DNA from: Paenibacillus polygoni | Lineage (GTDB): Bacteria > Bacillota > Bacilli > Paenibacillales > Paenibacillaceae | DNA: 64,000 nucleotides | NCBI RefSeq assembly: GCF_030263935.1 | Contig: NZ_CP127162.1 | Span: forward strand, 22,501-86,500 | Direction of reading: 5' to 3' | In this document: piece after piece, positions 10,655 to 19,754 of the stretch | Position numbering within the stretch: the stretch's first letter is position 1 | Layout of the letters: every line of letters starts with the position of its first letter | The notes under the pieces: model-generated | Told to the model about the DNA's origin: nothing | Seen by the model: only the letters and a program-made list of their open reading frames with translations | Database searches by the model: none | Translations under genes and position numbers: made by a program

Positions 10655-11538
10655 GATTTCAGGTACAAAAAAGCTTTGATAGTCAGATACAGACAGGCAC
10701 ACTCTATTTAGTTGCTACACCGATAGGTAATTTAAATGATATGACTTATCGTGCGGTTCAAACATTGAAAGAGTGCGACATTATAGCAGCAGAGGACACA
10801 AGGATGACAAGGAAATTACTTAGTCATTTTGAGATTAGTCCAGAGCTTTTATTTAGTTATCATGAACATAATAAGGCTGCAAGTGGTCCGGAGCTGATAC
10901 GTTATATAATAGAAGGAAAAAATTTGGCGCTTGTTAGTGATGCCGGAATGCCGGCTATTTCGGACCCTGGTTCTGATCTCGTTGCGCTGGCGATTGAAGC
11001 AGGTATTCCCGTTGTTACTGTACCAGGTGCTAATGCAGCTTTATCCGCTCTTATTGCATCAGGTTTACCTACAGAAAGGTTTACGTTCATTGGCTTCTTA
11101 CCGCGTGACAAAAAAGATATGCAAAAGGTTCTAGAAACAGTAGGCTACTCCCAAGGGACATTAATCTTCTATGAATCTCCGCACCGCGTACTGAAAACAT
11201 TAACCATATTACTTGAGAGTTATGGCAATCGAAACGTCGTTCTTGCTAGAGAATTGACTAAGCGACATGAGGAATATGTAAGGGGAAGCATTCAGGAATG
11301 TATAGAATGGCTTGAGGAAAATCCACCGATAGGAGAGTACTGTGTCATTGTGGAAGGGATGAGTGCTGAGGAAGAACATACGCTGCAAAATGAATGGTGG
11401 CAAAACCTAAAGTTAGATCAGCATGTAGAGCATTATGAGAACGAAGGATTATCCCGGAAGGATGCCATGAAAAAGACAGCGTCTGATCGTGGATTATCAA
11501 AAAGAGATATCTACAATGCTTTATTAAAAGAAGAATAA
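10651..11538 (+). CDS. rsmI: 16S rRNA (cytidine(1402)-2'-O)-methyltransferase
   Basis: Adds the 2'-O-methyl of m4Cm1402 in the decoding centre, with RsmH. 295 residues of tetrapyrrole-methylase fold: LYLVATPIGNLNDMT (19-33), AAEDTR (47-52), the glycine-rich SAM loop LVSDAGMPAISDPG (about 94-107), and a helical C-terminal domain for RNA binding. ATG overlaps the trmN6 stop. Confidence 0.96.
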   Translation: MRFQVQKSFDSQIQTGTLYLVATPIGNLNDMTYRAVQTLKECDIIAAEDTRMTRKLLSHFEISPELLFSYHEHNKAASGPELIRYIIEGKNLALVSDAGMPAISDPGSDLVALAIEAGIPVVTVPGANAALSALIASGLPTERFTFIGFLPRDKKDMQKVLETVGYSQGTLIFYESPHRVLKTLTILLESYGNRNVVLARELTKRHEEYVRGSIQECIEWLEENPPIGEYCVIVEGMSAEEEHTLQNEWWQNLKLDQHVEHYENEGLSRKDAMKKTASDRGLSKRDIYNALLKEE

Positions 11539-11559
11539 ATGAGCTTTCAGATATCAAAA

Positions 11560-11598
11560 AATGCCTTCACCGGTTACATAGTGACCGAGGAAGGCATT
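11560..11598 (-). terminator. large hairpin, intrinsic terminator read on the reverse strand
   Basis: AATGCCTTC/GAAGGCATT with an inner CGGTTAC/GTGACCG pairing. On the reverse strand it runs into TTTTTTG, so it best fits the end of abrB transcripts 140 bp downstream of its stop; on the forward strand it has no T tract but may still block rsmI readthrough. Confidence 0.75.
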
Positions 11599-11737
11599 AA
11601 GAATTATAAAAAGGTTAGAGATAACCGTAGTTAAGACTAAAATCAAAAAAAGAAAAGCACTATATATAAAATAGAGATATCTATAATTTAATTTAAAATG
11701 ATAGCTTTTCTATAGCATCTTTTATAACCAATATTCT

Positions 11738-11992
11738 TTAATTTGTCACAGGTGCTGGGATTTCAGAAATACATTCGTGACAAACAATTTTTCCTTTGAA
11801 GTAAGTTACGTTCTCAGCATTACCACAGAAGATACAAGCAGGCTCATATTTCTTAAGCATGATGCGCTCTCCGTCAACATAGATTTCCAGAGCGTCTTTT
11901 TCTCCGATGCCTAGTGTACGACGCAGCTCGATAGGAATAACCACCCGTCCTAGTTCATCAACTTTTCTTACAATACCTGTAGATTTCATCAT
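11738..11992 (-). CDS. abrB: transition-state regulator AbrB, with CxxC-CxxC C-terminal tail
   Basis: DNA-binding repressor of stationary-phase and sporulation genes. The start was set at the ATG complementary to 11990-11992, behind AGAGGAG (12003-12010) on the reverse strand, giving 84 residues; the open frame upstream is promoter DNA. Residues 2-53 (KSTGIVRKVDELGRVVIPIE through MLKKYEP) are the swapped-hairpin AbrB domain, nearly identical to B. subtilis. The C-terminal part differs: CIFC (55-58) and CHEC (73-76) form a rubredoxin-knuckle pattern that looks like a small zinc ribbon instead of the usual multimerisation tail. A consensus promoter and a Spo0A box lie upstream. Confidence 0.92.
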   Translation of the reverse strand: MMKSTGIVRKVDELGRVVIPIELRRTLGIGEKDALEIYVDGERIMLKKYEPACIFCGNAENVTYFKGKIVCHECISEIPAPVTN

Positions 11993-12032
11993 TAATTTGT
12001 TGCTCCTCTCGCCATCACTTATAATTGCATTA

Positions 12033-12039
12033 TTCGACA
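12033..12039 (-). promoter_or_regulatory. Spo0A box in the abrB leader
   Basis: TGTCGAA on the reverse strand, a perfect match to the core Spo0A box, about 18-24 nt downstream of the transcription start predicted from the abrB promoter. B. subtilis abrB is repressed by Spo0A~P at boxes in the same relative place. Confidence 0.75.
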
Positions 12040-12063
12040 TTATTTTATCTTTTATGCTAATCA

Positions 12064-12092
12064 TCATACCAACCATTCCCAAATCAGTCAAC
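12064..12092 (-). promoter_or_regulatory. sigma-A promoter of abrB
   Basis: Reverse strand TTGACT (12087-12092), a 17-bp spacer and TATGAT (12064-12069). This marks the upstream extension of the abrB frame as non-coding. Confidence 0.85.
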
Positions 12093-12188
12093 ATTAAAAA
12101 TGACTTATTAGATTAATATTTAATGAACATCTATGAAAAGGACTGGTTTATCTATGATTTTCACTGTCGCTTTTATTATTATAACGCT

Positions 12189-12279
12189 TGTCGATTTGGA
12201 AATCAAAACTACAGCCTAATTCGACACAAATTGTCGTAAAATGTCGAAAAAAATAATAAATAGTTGACTATAAGTCGAA
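12189..12279. promoter_or_regulatory. cluster of Spo0A-like boxes before the HD hydrolase gene
   Basis: TTCGACA (12220-12226) and TGTCGAA (12242-12248) are perfect boxes in opposite orientation; TGTCGAT (12189), TGTCGTA (12232) and AGTCGAA (12273) each have one mismatch. A TTGACT hexamer lies at 12264-12269 without a good -10. This fills most of the 349-bp spacer between abrB and the hydrolase gene. Confidence 0.6.
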
Positions 12280-12341
12280 ATTATTGTAAGGATTGCGCGC
12301 AATTGAATTTTAATTCATTATCTTGAGGAGGATTGAGACAT

Positions 12342-13622
12342 ATGCAACTAAAACTAACTGAAGAAAAGGTTTTTAAAGATCCAGTTCATAATTATGTGCA
12401 TGTTAAAGATCCGATTATCTGGCAGCTAATCAACACCCCTGAATTTCAACGACTTCGTCGAATTAGACAGCTGGGGACTTCCTATCTGACTTTTCATGGA
12501 GCTGAACATAGCCGTTTCTCCCACTCGCTAGGTGTTTATGAAATTACGAGAAAAATCATTTCTCAATTTGAGCGAAGTGGTTATACAGATTGGCCGACAG
12601 AAGAGAAACTTGTCGCACTTTGTGCGGCTCTGCTGCATGATGTGGGTCATGGACCTTTTTCACATTCAATAGAAGAAGCATTTGATATGAACCATGAAGA
12701 GTGGACATGTAAAATTATTATGGGAGATACGGAGATTGGGGCGATTCTAAGAACGGTTGCACCTGATTTTCCAGAGAAGATAGCTTCTGTCATTGAAAAG
12801 ACCTACGATAAACCCATTGTAGTAAACCTTGTCTCGAGTCCACTTGATGCAGATCGTATGGATTATTTATTACGAGATGCTTATTACACGGGGGTAAACT
12901 ACGGCACGATTGACCTTGATCGAATCTTAAGAATGCTGCGCCCATACCATGGCAGGGTTGTCGTAAAGGATTCAGGAATGCATGCGGTAGAAGATTATCT
13001 TATGGCGCGTTATCAAATGTATTGGCAAGTTTATTTTCATCCTGTAACCCGCAGTTCAGAAATTATTCTTCGTCAAATTTTTAGAAGAGCAAAAGAACTG
13101 GTTCAAAGCGAATATTCATTCGGTTTTATGTTACCCTCACTCCTTTCCCTCATTAAAGGGAATATTACGGTACAAGAATATCTTCGTATTGATGAGTCTA
13201 TTATACAAACTGCATTTAACCAGTGGACTGAAGAGAAGGATGAATTACTACGAGATTTATGTACGCGATTTTTAGATCGGAAACTGTATAAATATGTAGA
13301 AGTGGATCTTATGTCAGCTGACGAAATTACGGAAATCACACAGGCTTTTAAAGACGCGGGCCTTAATCCAGGATATGACCTGGAAATTGATTTTCCATCT
13401 GATCTGCCGTATGATGTGTTTCGTCCGGATGATGAGGATAGCCAAAAGCAAATTATTATCATAGACAAACAGGAACGGCTGCGCGATATCTCAGAAGTAT
13501 CGGAAATTGTTCGTTCCATCAGCGGCATTCAGCGCGGCAAGTATCATTTATATTTTCCAGAAGAAAAAGTGAGGAAAGTTCTTGATCAACTTCCACCTCA
13601 GATCGCAAAAATATTTTCCTAA
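12342..13622 (+). CDS. HD-domain phosphohydrolase (YwfO-like, dGTPase-related)
   Basis: Predicted metal-dependent nucleotide phosphohydrolase. Start at ATG 12342, nine bases after GAGGAGGA; an in-frame TTG (12333) abuts that site. The 426 residues show the HD signature in order: EHSRFSHSLGVYE (55-67), LLHDVGHGPFSHS (97-109) with the HD doublet at 99-100, and DADRMDYLLRD further on, giving the usual H..HD..D metal set. The family pattern EKVFKDPVHNYVHV is at 8-21. Substrate unknown; relatives act on dGTP, other NTPs or alarmones. Upstream lies the Spo0A-like box cluster. In B. subtilis this position holds metS. Confidence 0.85.
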   Translation: MQLKLTEEKVFKDPVHNYVHVKDPIIWQLINTPEFQRLRRIRQLGTSYLTFHGAEHSRFSHSLGVYEITRKIISQFERSGYTDWPTEEKLVALCAALLHDVGHGPFSHSIEEAFDMNHEEWTCKIIMGDTEIGAILRTVAPDFPEKIASVIEKTYDKPIVVNLVSSPLDADRMDYLLRDAYYTGVNYGTIDLDRILRMLRPYHGRVVVKDSGMHAVEDYLMARYQMYWQVYFHPVTRSSEIILRQIFRRAKELVQSEYSFGFMLPSLLSLIKGNITVQEYLRIDESIIQTAFNQWTEEKDELLRDLCTRFLDRKLYKYVEVDLMSADEITEITQAFKDAGLNPGYDLEIDFPSDLPYDVFRPDDEDSQKQIIIIDKQERLRDISEVSEIVRSISGIQRGKYHLYFPEEKVRKVLDQLPPQIAKIFS

Positions 13623-13682
13623 ACATGAATGTATTTTTAGAATAGATACTTTTTATTATGAGCAAGAGAGGAGCACAAAACG

Positions 13683-14447
13683 ATGTTATTTGACACACAT
13701 ACACATTTAGATGCAGCGGAGTTTGACAATGATCGAGAAGAAGTGATCCAGCGTGCTCTCGATGCAGGAGTAACTCGGATGGTGAATATCGGTTTTAACC
13801 GCGAAACGATACCAACAACCATGGAACTTGTCGAAAAGTACGATTTCATCTATGGAGCTGTTGGCTGGCATCCGGTTGATGCCATTACAATGAAGGATGG
13901 AGACCTAGAGTGGATCGCTTCTTTGTGTGAGCATGAGAAAGTGGTAGCAATCGGGGAGATTGGACTAGACTATCACTGGGACACATCTCCAAAAGAAGTT
14001 CAACATACAGTTTTACGTCGTCAAATTGGACTTGCTAGAGAAATTAAGATGCCGATTATTATTCATAATCGAGATGCTCATGAGGATATCGTAAAAATTT
14101 TGCGAGAAGAAAAAGCCCATGAGGTCGGCGGTATTATGCATTCTTTTTCAGGAAGCTGGGAAACGGCACAAATGTGTCTTGATATGGGTTTCCATCTTTC
14201 ATTTGGGGGACCTATCACGTTCAAGAATGCCAAACAGCCAAAAGAGGTACTTGCCAAAGTTCCGATGGATCGATTATTGATTGAGACAGACTCTCCCTAC
14301 CTGACTCCGCATCCCTATCGCGGAAAGCGAAATGAAACAGGACATGTTGCACTTGTGGCAGAAGCAGCAGCAGCTCTAAAAGGGGTATCTGTTGAGGAAA
14401 TCGGGGAGATTACGACCCGAAATGCACTGGAACTATTTGGAATATAA
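13683..14447 (+). CDS. tatD: TatD-family metal-dependent deoxyribonuclease (YabD)
   Basis: 254 residues of the amidohydrolase-like TIM-barrel family with the metal ligands DTHTHLD (4-10), GEIGLDYHWD (92-101), IIHNRDAHED (about 127-136), HSFSG (about 156-160) and ETDSPYL (about 201-207). TatD enzymes are 3'-5' DNases implicated in DNA repair and tRNA/rRNA processing. AAGAGAGGAGC before the ATG. Position after abrB/metS is as in Bacillus. Confidence 0.93.
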   Translation: MLFDTHTHLDAAEFDNDREEVIQRALDAGVTRMVNIGFNRETIPTTMELVEKYDFIYGAVGWHPVDAITMKDGDLEWIASLCEHEKVVAIGEIGLDYHWDTSPKEVQHTVLRRQIGLAREIKMPIIIHNRDAHEDIVKILREEKAHEVGGIMHSFSGSWETAQMCLDMGFHLSFGGPITFKNAKQPKEVLAKVPMDRLLIETDSPYLTPHPYRGKRNETGHVALVAEAAAALKGVSVEEIGEITTRNALELFGI

Positions 14448-14573
14448 TTCATATTTGGAGAAAAACAGATGAAATAGTGAGTAAATAAGAGCGATTCACC
14501 TTTTTGGAAGGATTTTTACCTGTTTATTACAAAGTTTTAACCATTTATTTAGAAAAACGTACTTGAATACCGC

Positions 14574-14603
14574 TTTACAACATGCATACAAACAGGATAT
14601 CAT
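14574..14603 (+). promoter_or_regulatory. candidate sigma-A promoter of the yabE leader
   Basis: TTTACA (14574-14579), 18 bp, TATCAT (14598-14603), about 50 nt upstream of the riboswitch. The preceding tatD-to-promoter stretch shows nothing else. Confidence 0.5.
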
Positions 14604-14654
14604 CGTTTCAGTGAAATGTTGAAATATTCACTGCGTGTGTTATTCTCGCTGAAT

Positions 14655-14850
14655 TCTTCGAAAATAGAAGAACGGGGGAACCAATAAGGTGGTCTTACAA
14701 GCGTTTAGCTTTCTAATTTAGACCATCCTATTTGATTTCAATTTGAGTCTTGGGGTGAAGGAAAAGGCACTAGCCATGAGCTAATGACCTGATCCAGGGC
14801 GACTCTTGCGTCCCAATCCGACAGCTAACTCCGTAAGCGTATAAAGAGGT
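14655..14850 (+). ncRNA. c-di-AMP (ydaO/yuaA-type) riboswitch upstream of yabE
   Basis: Contains the conserved ydaO blocks in order: AACGGGGGAACC (14671-14682), TTGGGGTGAAGG (about 14750-14761), GCACTAGCC, and CCGACAGCTAACTCCGTAAG (14818-14837). ydaO riboswitches bind c-di-AMP and lower expression of cell-wall and osmolyte genes when the ligand is high. A terminator follows, consistent with an OFF switch. The class is often found before yabE/rpf-like genes. Ends are approximate. Confidence 0.92.
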
Positions 14851-14895
14851 AAACTCGCGTATGATGTTTCCGGTTATTTTTATGATCCTATCCGG

Positions 14896-14940
14896 AAGCC
14901 ATGAGAGAGCTCCTCATAAACTCTCTACTGGCTTTTTGTT
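14896..14940 (+). terminator. riboswitch expression-platform terminator
   Basis: AAGCCATGAGAGAG pairs imperfectly with CTCTCTACTGGCTT around a CTCCTCATAAA loop, followed by TTTTTG. It lies between the aptamer and yabE and would be controlled by it. Confidence 0.8.
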
Positions 14941-14996
14941 TTAGGAGAATAAAAGTTACAACCTCGTCATACTGTTGGTTAACAGGAGGAAACATC

Positions 14997-15041
14997 ATGC
15001 CGCGAAGAGTGGCACATGGTGCAGAAACAGAAGCAATCTGA
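14997..15041 (+). CDS. putative 14-residue leader peptide upstream of yabE
   Basis: ATG at 14997 is seven bases after a full AGGAGG and opens a frame MPRRVAHGAETEAI ending at TGA 15039-15041, 83 bp before yabE. The strong ribosome-binding site with so short a frame suggests translation, but no family is known and no codon run typical of an attenuator is seen. It could also be the remnant of a longer gene. Confidence 0.35.
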   Translation: MPRRVAHGAETEAI

Positions 15042-15124
15042 TTCTGTATACAAATGTTATAGTCGCGTCAAAATACAATCATGCATTACTCTTGACGGCG
15101 GGACTACGAAGGAGGACGGAGTAA

Positions 15125-16327
15125 GTGGGAAATTTCCAACCAGAGGAGACCCATGAGTCACCATCATCCAGCAAGTCTTACGCGTTGCGATGGAAGCATG
15201 AGAATCTGCGTCAAATGATATTAGTCGCAATCTTCTCAATCGCACTGTTAGTTATGGTCTCTCTTATTGTTTACAGTCAGGGAGGTAAGGAAATTTCACT
15301 AGTCGTGGATGGAAAGGTCCAAACGCTGGAAACTCGTGAGGGTATGCTTAATGAAGTGCTGGATGAGCATGCAATAACAGTAAGCCCCCATGATGAGATT
15401 TCGATGCCGCTGAATGGAGCAATCCAAGATGGAGATCGAGTTACTATTAAACGAGCTGTTGCCGTAAACGTAACAGCAGATGGAAAAACGGAACAAATTT
15501 ATACGACAAAGGATACAGTCCAGGAAGCGCTTCAAAATGAGGGCGTGAAGGTATCAGAAGATGATAAAGTATATCCTTCTGTGGACACTGCGGTGAAAGC
15601 AGATCTTAATATTAAAATTGTCCGGGTAACGAAACAAACGGCAAAACAAGAAGTTGCGATTCCTTATAAAGTAATCAAAACTGCTGACCCTAGCTTGTAC
15701 AAAGGGGATAACCGCGTAATACAAAATGGGCAAGAAGGTGTGATGGTTCAAACCATCGAGAAAGTGTTCCAAGATGGGGAGCTTGTATCCAAGAAAATGA
15801 CAGACAAGGCCGTATCGAAGAATCGTGTTGATAAAGTCATTGCAGTCGGGTCCAAGAAAAAGCCAGAGCCGAAACCTGAACCTAAGCCTGAGACACTTGT
15901 GGCAGCAGCTAGTACAACAAATGTAAGTAGCAAGTCTTTATCAGATAAAGTGAAGAAGGTATCTTCCTCTTCTTCAAGCAGTGATACAATAACGAAAGAC
16001 GGCGTTTCTTTCAAAGCGAAAAAAGTACTTAATAATGTTTCTATGACTGCGTATTCTTCAGAAGAAGAAGGCATAGGAACAAAGACAGCATCCGGTACTC
16101 GTGTACAAGAAGGTCGCACAATTGCGGTTGATCCGAATGTGATACCACTTGGATGGTGGGTGTATATTGAAGGCGTCGGCTTCCGCCGTGCTGAAGATAC
16201 CGGCGGTGCTATTAAAGGAAATAAAATAGATGTCTATTATGACAGTCTGGATCAAGCCTTAACTTTTGGCCGTAAAAAGGGAAAAACCGTGTATGTCATC
16301 GGTCCTGTGAAGCCGGAACTGAACTAA
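15125..16327 (+). CDS. yabE: YabE, cell-wall protein with DUF348, G5 and 3D domains
   Basis: Resembles resuscitation-promoting/cell-wall hydrolase proteins. 400 residues: a cytoplasmic N-terminus, one membrane anchor (about 32-52, MILVAIFSIALLVMVSLIVY), two ubiquitin-like DUF348 repeats (about 55-155), a G5 domain (about 163-240), a proline- and serine-rich linker (PEPKPEPKPE, SSSSSS), and a C-terminal 3D domain (about 305-395) with MTAYSSEEEG, ASGT, AVDPNVIPLG and EDTGGAIKG carrying the three aspartates of the double-psi barrel lytic transglycosylase-like fold. GTG start at 15125 behind AAGGAGGACGGAG. Under the c-di-AMP riboswitch. Confidence 0.93.
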   Translation: MGNFQPEETHESPSSSKSYALRWKHENLRQMILVAIFSIALLVMVSLIVYSQGGKEISLVVDGKVQTLETREGMLNEVLDEHAITVSPHDEISMPLNGAIQDGDRVTIKRAVAVNVTADGKTEQIYTTKDTVQEALQNEGVKVSEDDKVYPSVDTAVKADLNIKIVRVTKQTAKQEVAIPYKVIKTADPSLYKGDNRVIQNGQEGVMVQTIEKVFQDGELVSKKMTDKAVSKNRVDKVIAVGSKKKPEPKPEPKPETLVAAASTTNVSSKSLSDKVKKVSSSSSSSDTITKDGVSFKAKKVLNNVSMTAYSSEEEGIGTKTASGTRVQEGRTIAVDPNVIPLGWWVYIEGVGFRRAEDTGGAIKGNKIDVYYDSLDQALTFGRKKGKTVYVIGPVKPELN

Positions 16328-16440
16328 AATATAATTTACAATGCATCACTAATGCTATAGTATTAACAACATGATTCGGTGATGCTATATAAGGTGAACG
16401 GAAGTTTAGACCACAGGTCTATCGTTTGCCTCTTACATGC

Positions 16441-16469
16441 AGAAGAGGAAATTTTCCTCTTCTCTTTTT
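16441..16469 (+). terminator. intrinsic terminator after yabE
   Basis: AGAAGAGGAA/TTTCCTCTTCT stem followed by CTTTTTG, 25 bp before rnmV. Confidence 0.85.
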
Positions 16470-16493
16470 GTTTAGAAAGGAAGACAAGCGGTC

Positions 16494-17934
<1,441 letters not shown>

Positions 17935-17985
17935 ATTATAATTATGATCCAAGGATCTGAGAGTTCATATTTTTTATCACCTACG

Positions 17986-18014
17986 AACCAAAGCAGGGGG
18001 ATGCCCATACCATA
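17986..18014 (+). promoter_or_regulatory. candidate sigma-K promoter of yabG
   Basis: AACC (17986-17989), 16 bp, CATACCATA (18006-18014), fitting AC and CATAnnnTA. The predicted start would leave a very short leader, which is against it; B. subtilis yabG is sigma-K-dependent, which is for it. Confidence 0.4.
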
Positions 18015-18035
18015 GGGTTAGAGGTGATAATGTTG

Positions 18036-18944
18036 ATGAATGTAGGAGACTTGGTCATTCGGAAGTCGTACGGTGGTGACGTTACTTTCCGGGTAGAGGG
18101 CCTCCAGGAGGATAAAGCGGTGATTAAAGGAACCGAGTTTAGGCTTCTTGCCGATTCTCCCCTGGATGATCTGGTGAAAGTGCCATACGAACCAGAGACG
18201 AAAAAAACAAGGTTGGCTCACATAAAAGCCAATGAATCGTATTCGCTGCTTCAGCAGCATCGCAAGGAACAGGCGCAGCGTAATCAGGCAGGACTTATTG
18301 ATGATTGGAACCATACAGCAGTAAAGGCGGAAACTCCCTCTTATTTTGAGATGCCAGGTAAGGTGCTACATTTGGATGGAGACCCTAATTACTTAAAGAA
18401 AAGCATGGCGCTTTACGAAAGGCTGCGTGTACCGGCTGAAGGACATTTTGTACATGAAGCCTCTATGGCAGATACTCTCTACCGCTTATTACCGCGTTCC
18501 CGTCCAGATATTGTTGTTATCACAGGACATGATGGTGTTTTGAAGAGTAGACAGCCGTACGATCTATATAACATCAATCATTATAAAAACTCAGCTAATT
18601 TCATTGCTGCTATCCAAGTAGCAAGACAATATGAGTGGCATCTTGATGCACTCACTATTGTGGCGGGGGCATGTCAGTCTCATTTTGAGGCGCTGATCCG
18701 TGCCGGTGCTAATTTTGCTAGTTCACCTAGCCGAGTGCTGATTCATGCTCTTGATCCGGTATACGTAGCGGCTAAGGCTGCTTTTACTTCTGTTAAAGAT
18801 ACAATGAATATGAATGATATCGTTCATCATACCATTACAGGAAGTGAAGGAATTGGCGGTCTTGAATCCAAAGGAAGTTACCGAATCGGGCTGCCTCCAT
18901 TACAAGATTTATCGACTTTAAAAGTTACACCAGCTGCAATCTAA
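18036..18944 (+). CDS. yabG: sporulation-specific protease YabG
   Basis: Cysteine-type peptidase that processes spore-coat proteins such as SpoIVA and SafA. Start at the third in-frame candidate, ATG 18036 (MNVGDLVIRKSYGGD), 9 bases after AGAGGTG; ATG 18030 is too close to that site. 302 residues. Conserved blocks are MPGKVLHLDGDPNYLKK, VVITGHDGVLK, GACQSHFEALIRAGANFASS and the following RVLIHALDPVYV. The H and C within GHD and GACQSH are the likely catalytic pair. Position between ksgA and veg matches Bacillus. Confidence 0.93.
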   Translation: MNVGDLVIRKSYGGDVTFRVEGLQEDKAVIKGTEFRLLADSPLDDLVKVPYEPETKKTRLAHIKANESYSLLQQHRKEQAQRNQAGLIDDWNHTAVKAETPSYFEMPGKVLHLDGDPNYLKKSMALYERLRVPAEGHFVHEASMADTLYRLLPRSRPDIVVITGHDGVLKSRQPYDLYNINHYKNSANFIAAIQVARQYEWHLDALTIVAGACQSHFEALIRAGANFASSPSRVLIHALDPVYVAAKAAFTSVKDTMNMNDIVHHTITGSEGIGGLESKGSYRIGLPPLQDLSTLKVTPAAI

Positions 18945-18978
18945 AGATCTGGAGTGAACCTTTTGAAGCTTTCTAGAG

Positions 18979-19009
18979 AACAGATTCCTTTAGAGGGATC
19001 TGTTTTTTT
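18979..19009 (+). terminator. intrinsic terminator after yabG
   Basis: AACAGATTCC pairs with GGGATCTGTT, followed by seven T residues. Confidence 0.9.
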
Positions 19010-19095
19010 GTTTCGTATAACAACAGACTAACAAAACAATAAGGGATGTTTCATAAAAATGATTGGAATAAACGTAGATTCCGCTAAAAAATTCG

Positions 19096-19125
19096 TTGAC
19101 AACATATTTTTGATACTGATATAAT
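19096..19125 (+). promoter_or_regulatory. veg upstream promoter
   Basis: TTGACA (19096-19101), 18 bp, TATAAT (19120-19125): both hexamers are perfect sigma-A consensus. Confidence 0.88.
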
Positions 19126-19137
19126 TATTTATTTAAT

Positions 19138-19166
19138 TTGACATTACATATGAAACGTTGTATAAT
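19138..19166 (+). promoter_or_regulatory. veg downstream promoter, perfect consensus
   Basis: TTGACA (19138-19143), 17 bp, TATAAT (19161-19166). Perfect hexamers at optimal spacing, 42 bp downstream of the first promoter and about 30 nt before the Veg start. Confidence 0.92.
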
Positions 19167-19196
19167 GGACAAGAGGAAAGAGGTGGTCGTTACACG

Positions 19197-19475
19197 ATGG
19201 CTAAAAATACGCTATTGGATATTAAACGAAGTCTCGACGCTCACGTTGGTCAGAAGATCTTGCTTCGTGCGAACGGCGGACGCCGTAAGACAATTGAGCG
19301 GACCGGTGTACTCGAAGAAACGTACCCTTCTGTTTTTATTGTCAAGCTAGATCAAGAACAACAAACGTTTAAACGAGTGTCTTACAGTTACGCCGATATT
19401 TTAACTGAATCTGTACAAGTTTCAATTTTTGATCCTGAGCAGGTTGCAAGTGAAATATCGTATACCGAAGTGTAG
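19197..19475 (+). CDS. veg: Veg protein
   Basis: Start at ATG 19197 ([14 protein letters not shown]); the longer frame upstream is promoter sequence. 92 residues. The SH3-like core [19 protein letters not shown] and [11 protein letters not shown], then [12 protein letters not shown], match Bacillus Veg (86 aa). Veg is a small, very abundant protein reported to stimulate biofilm matrix genes and to interact with purine/spore germination control; its biochemistry is unclear. Driven by two consensus promoters and closed by a strong terminator. Confidence 0.95.
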   Translation: MAKNTLLDIKRSLDAHVGQKILLRANGGRRKTIERTGVLEETYPSVFIVKLDQEQQTFKRVSYSYADILTESVQVSIFDPEQVASEISYTEV

Positions 19476-19491
19476 GCATGATTTTTGTAAG

Positions 19492-19532
19492 GTGGTCTTA
19501 TCCTGTTTAAGCAGGGTGAGGCCATTTTTTTG
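19492..19532 (+). terminator. intrinsic terminator after veg
   Basis: TGGTCTTATCCTG pairs with CAGGGTGAGGCCA through 13 pairs including G-T pairs, followed by seven T residues. Confidence 0.9.
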
Positions 19533-19680
19533 TATGAGGAGAGGTTTCATGGGAACGTCATGTCCTTATAGCCCGCTGTTATATCGTTGTTATATCTTAC
19601 TAAGCGGTATAAAACTAGCAGTATAACCCTACGCTTGGCTTAGACCTTATTAAGCAGCAGGGAATGGCCATAAGTGTTAA

Positions 19681-19711
19681 TGCATATTGTTTCTGTACTA
19701 CAGAGATACTA
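19681..19711 (+). promoter_or_regulatory. sigma-G promoter of sspF
   Basis: TGCATA (19681-19686), 18 bp, GATACTA (19705-19711), close to the forespore consensus TGnATA and CATACTA. Downstream gene is a spore protein. The preceding 19533-19680 holds nothing else recognisable. Confidence 0.75.
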
Positions 19712-19754
19712 AGGGTGCAGGAAATTATCAGTCCCCTTATAAGGAGGAACCATC

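Noticed and set aside
11993..12094. N-terminal extension of the abrB open frame
   Set aside because: It covers the consensus promoter, the Spo0A box and the ribosome-binding site; AbrB proteins start at the internal methionine.
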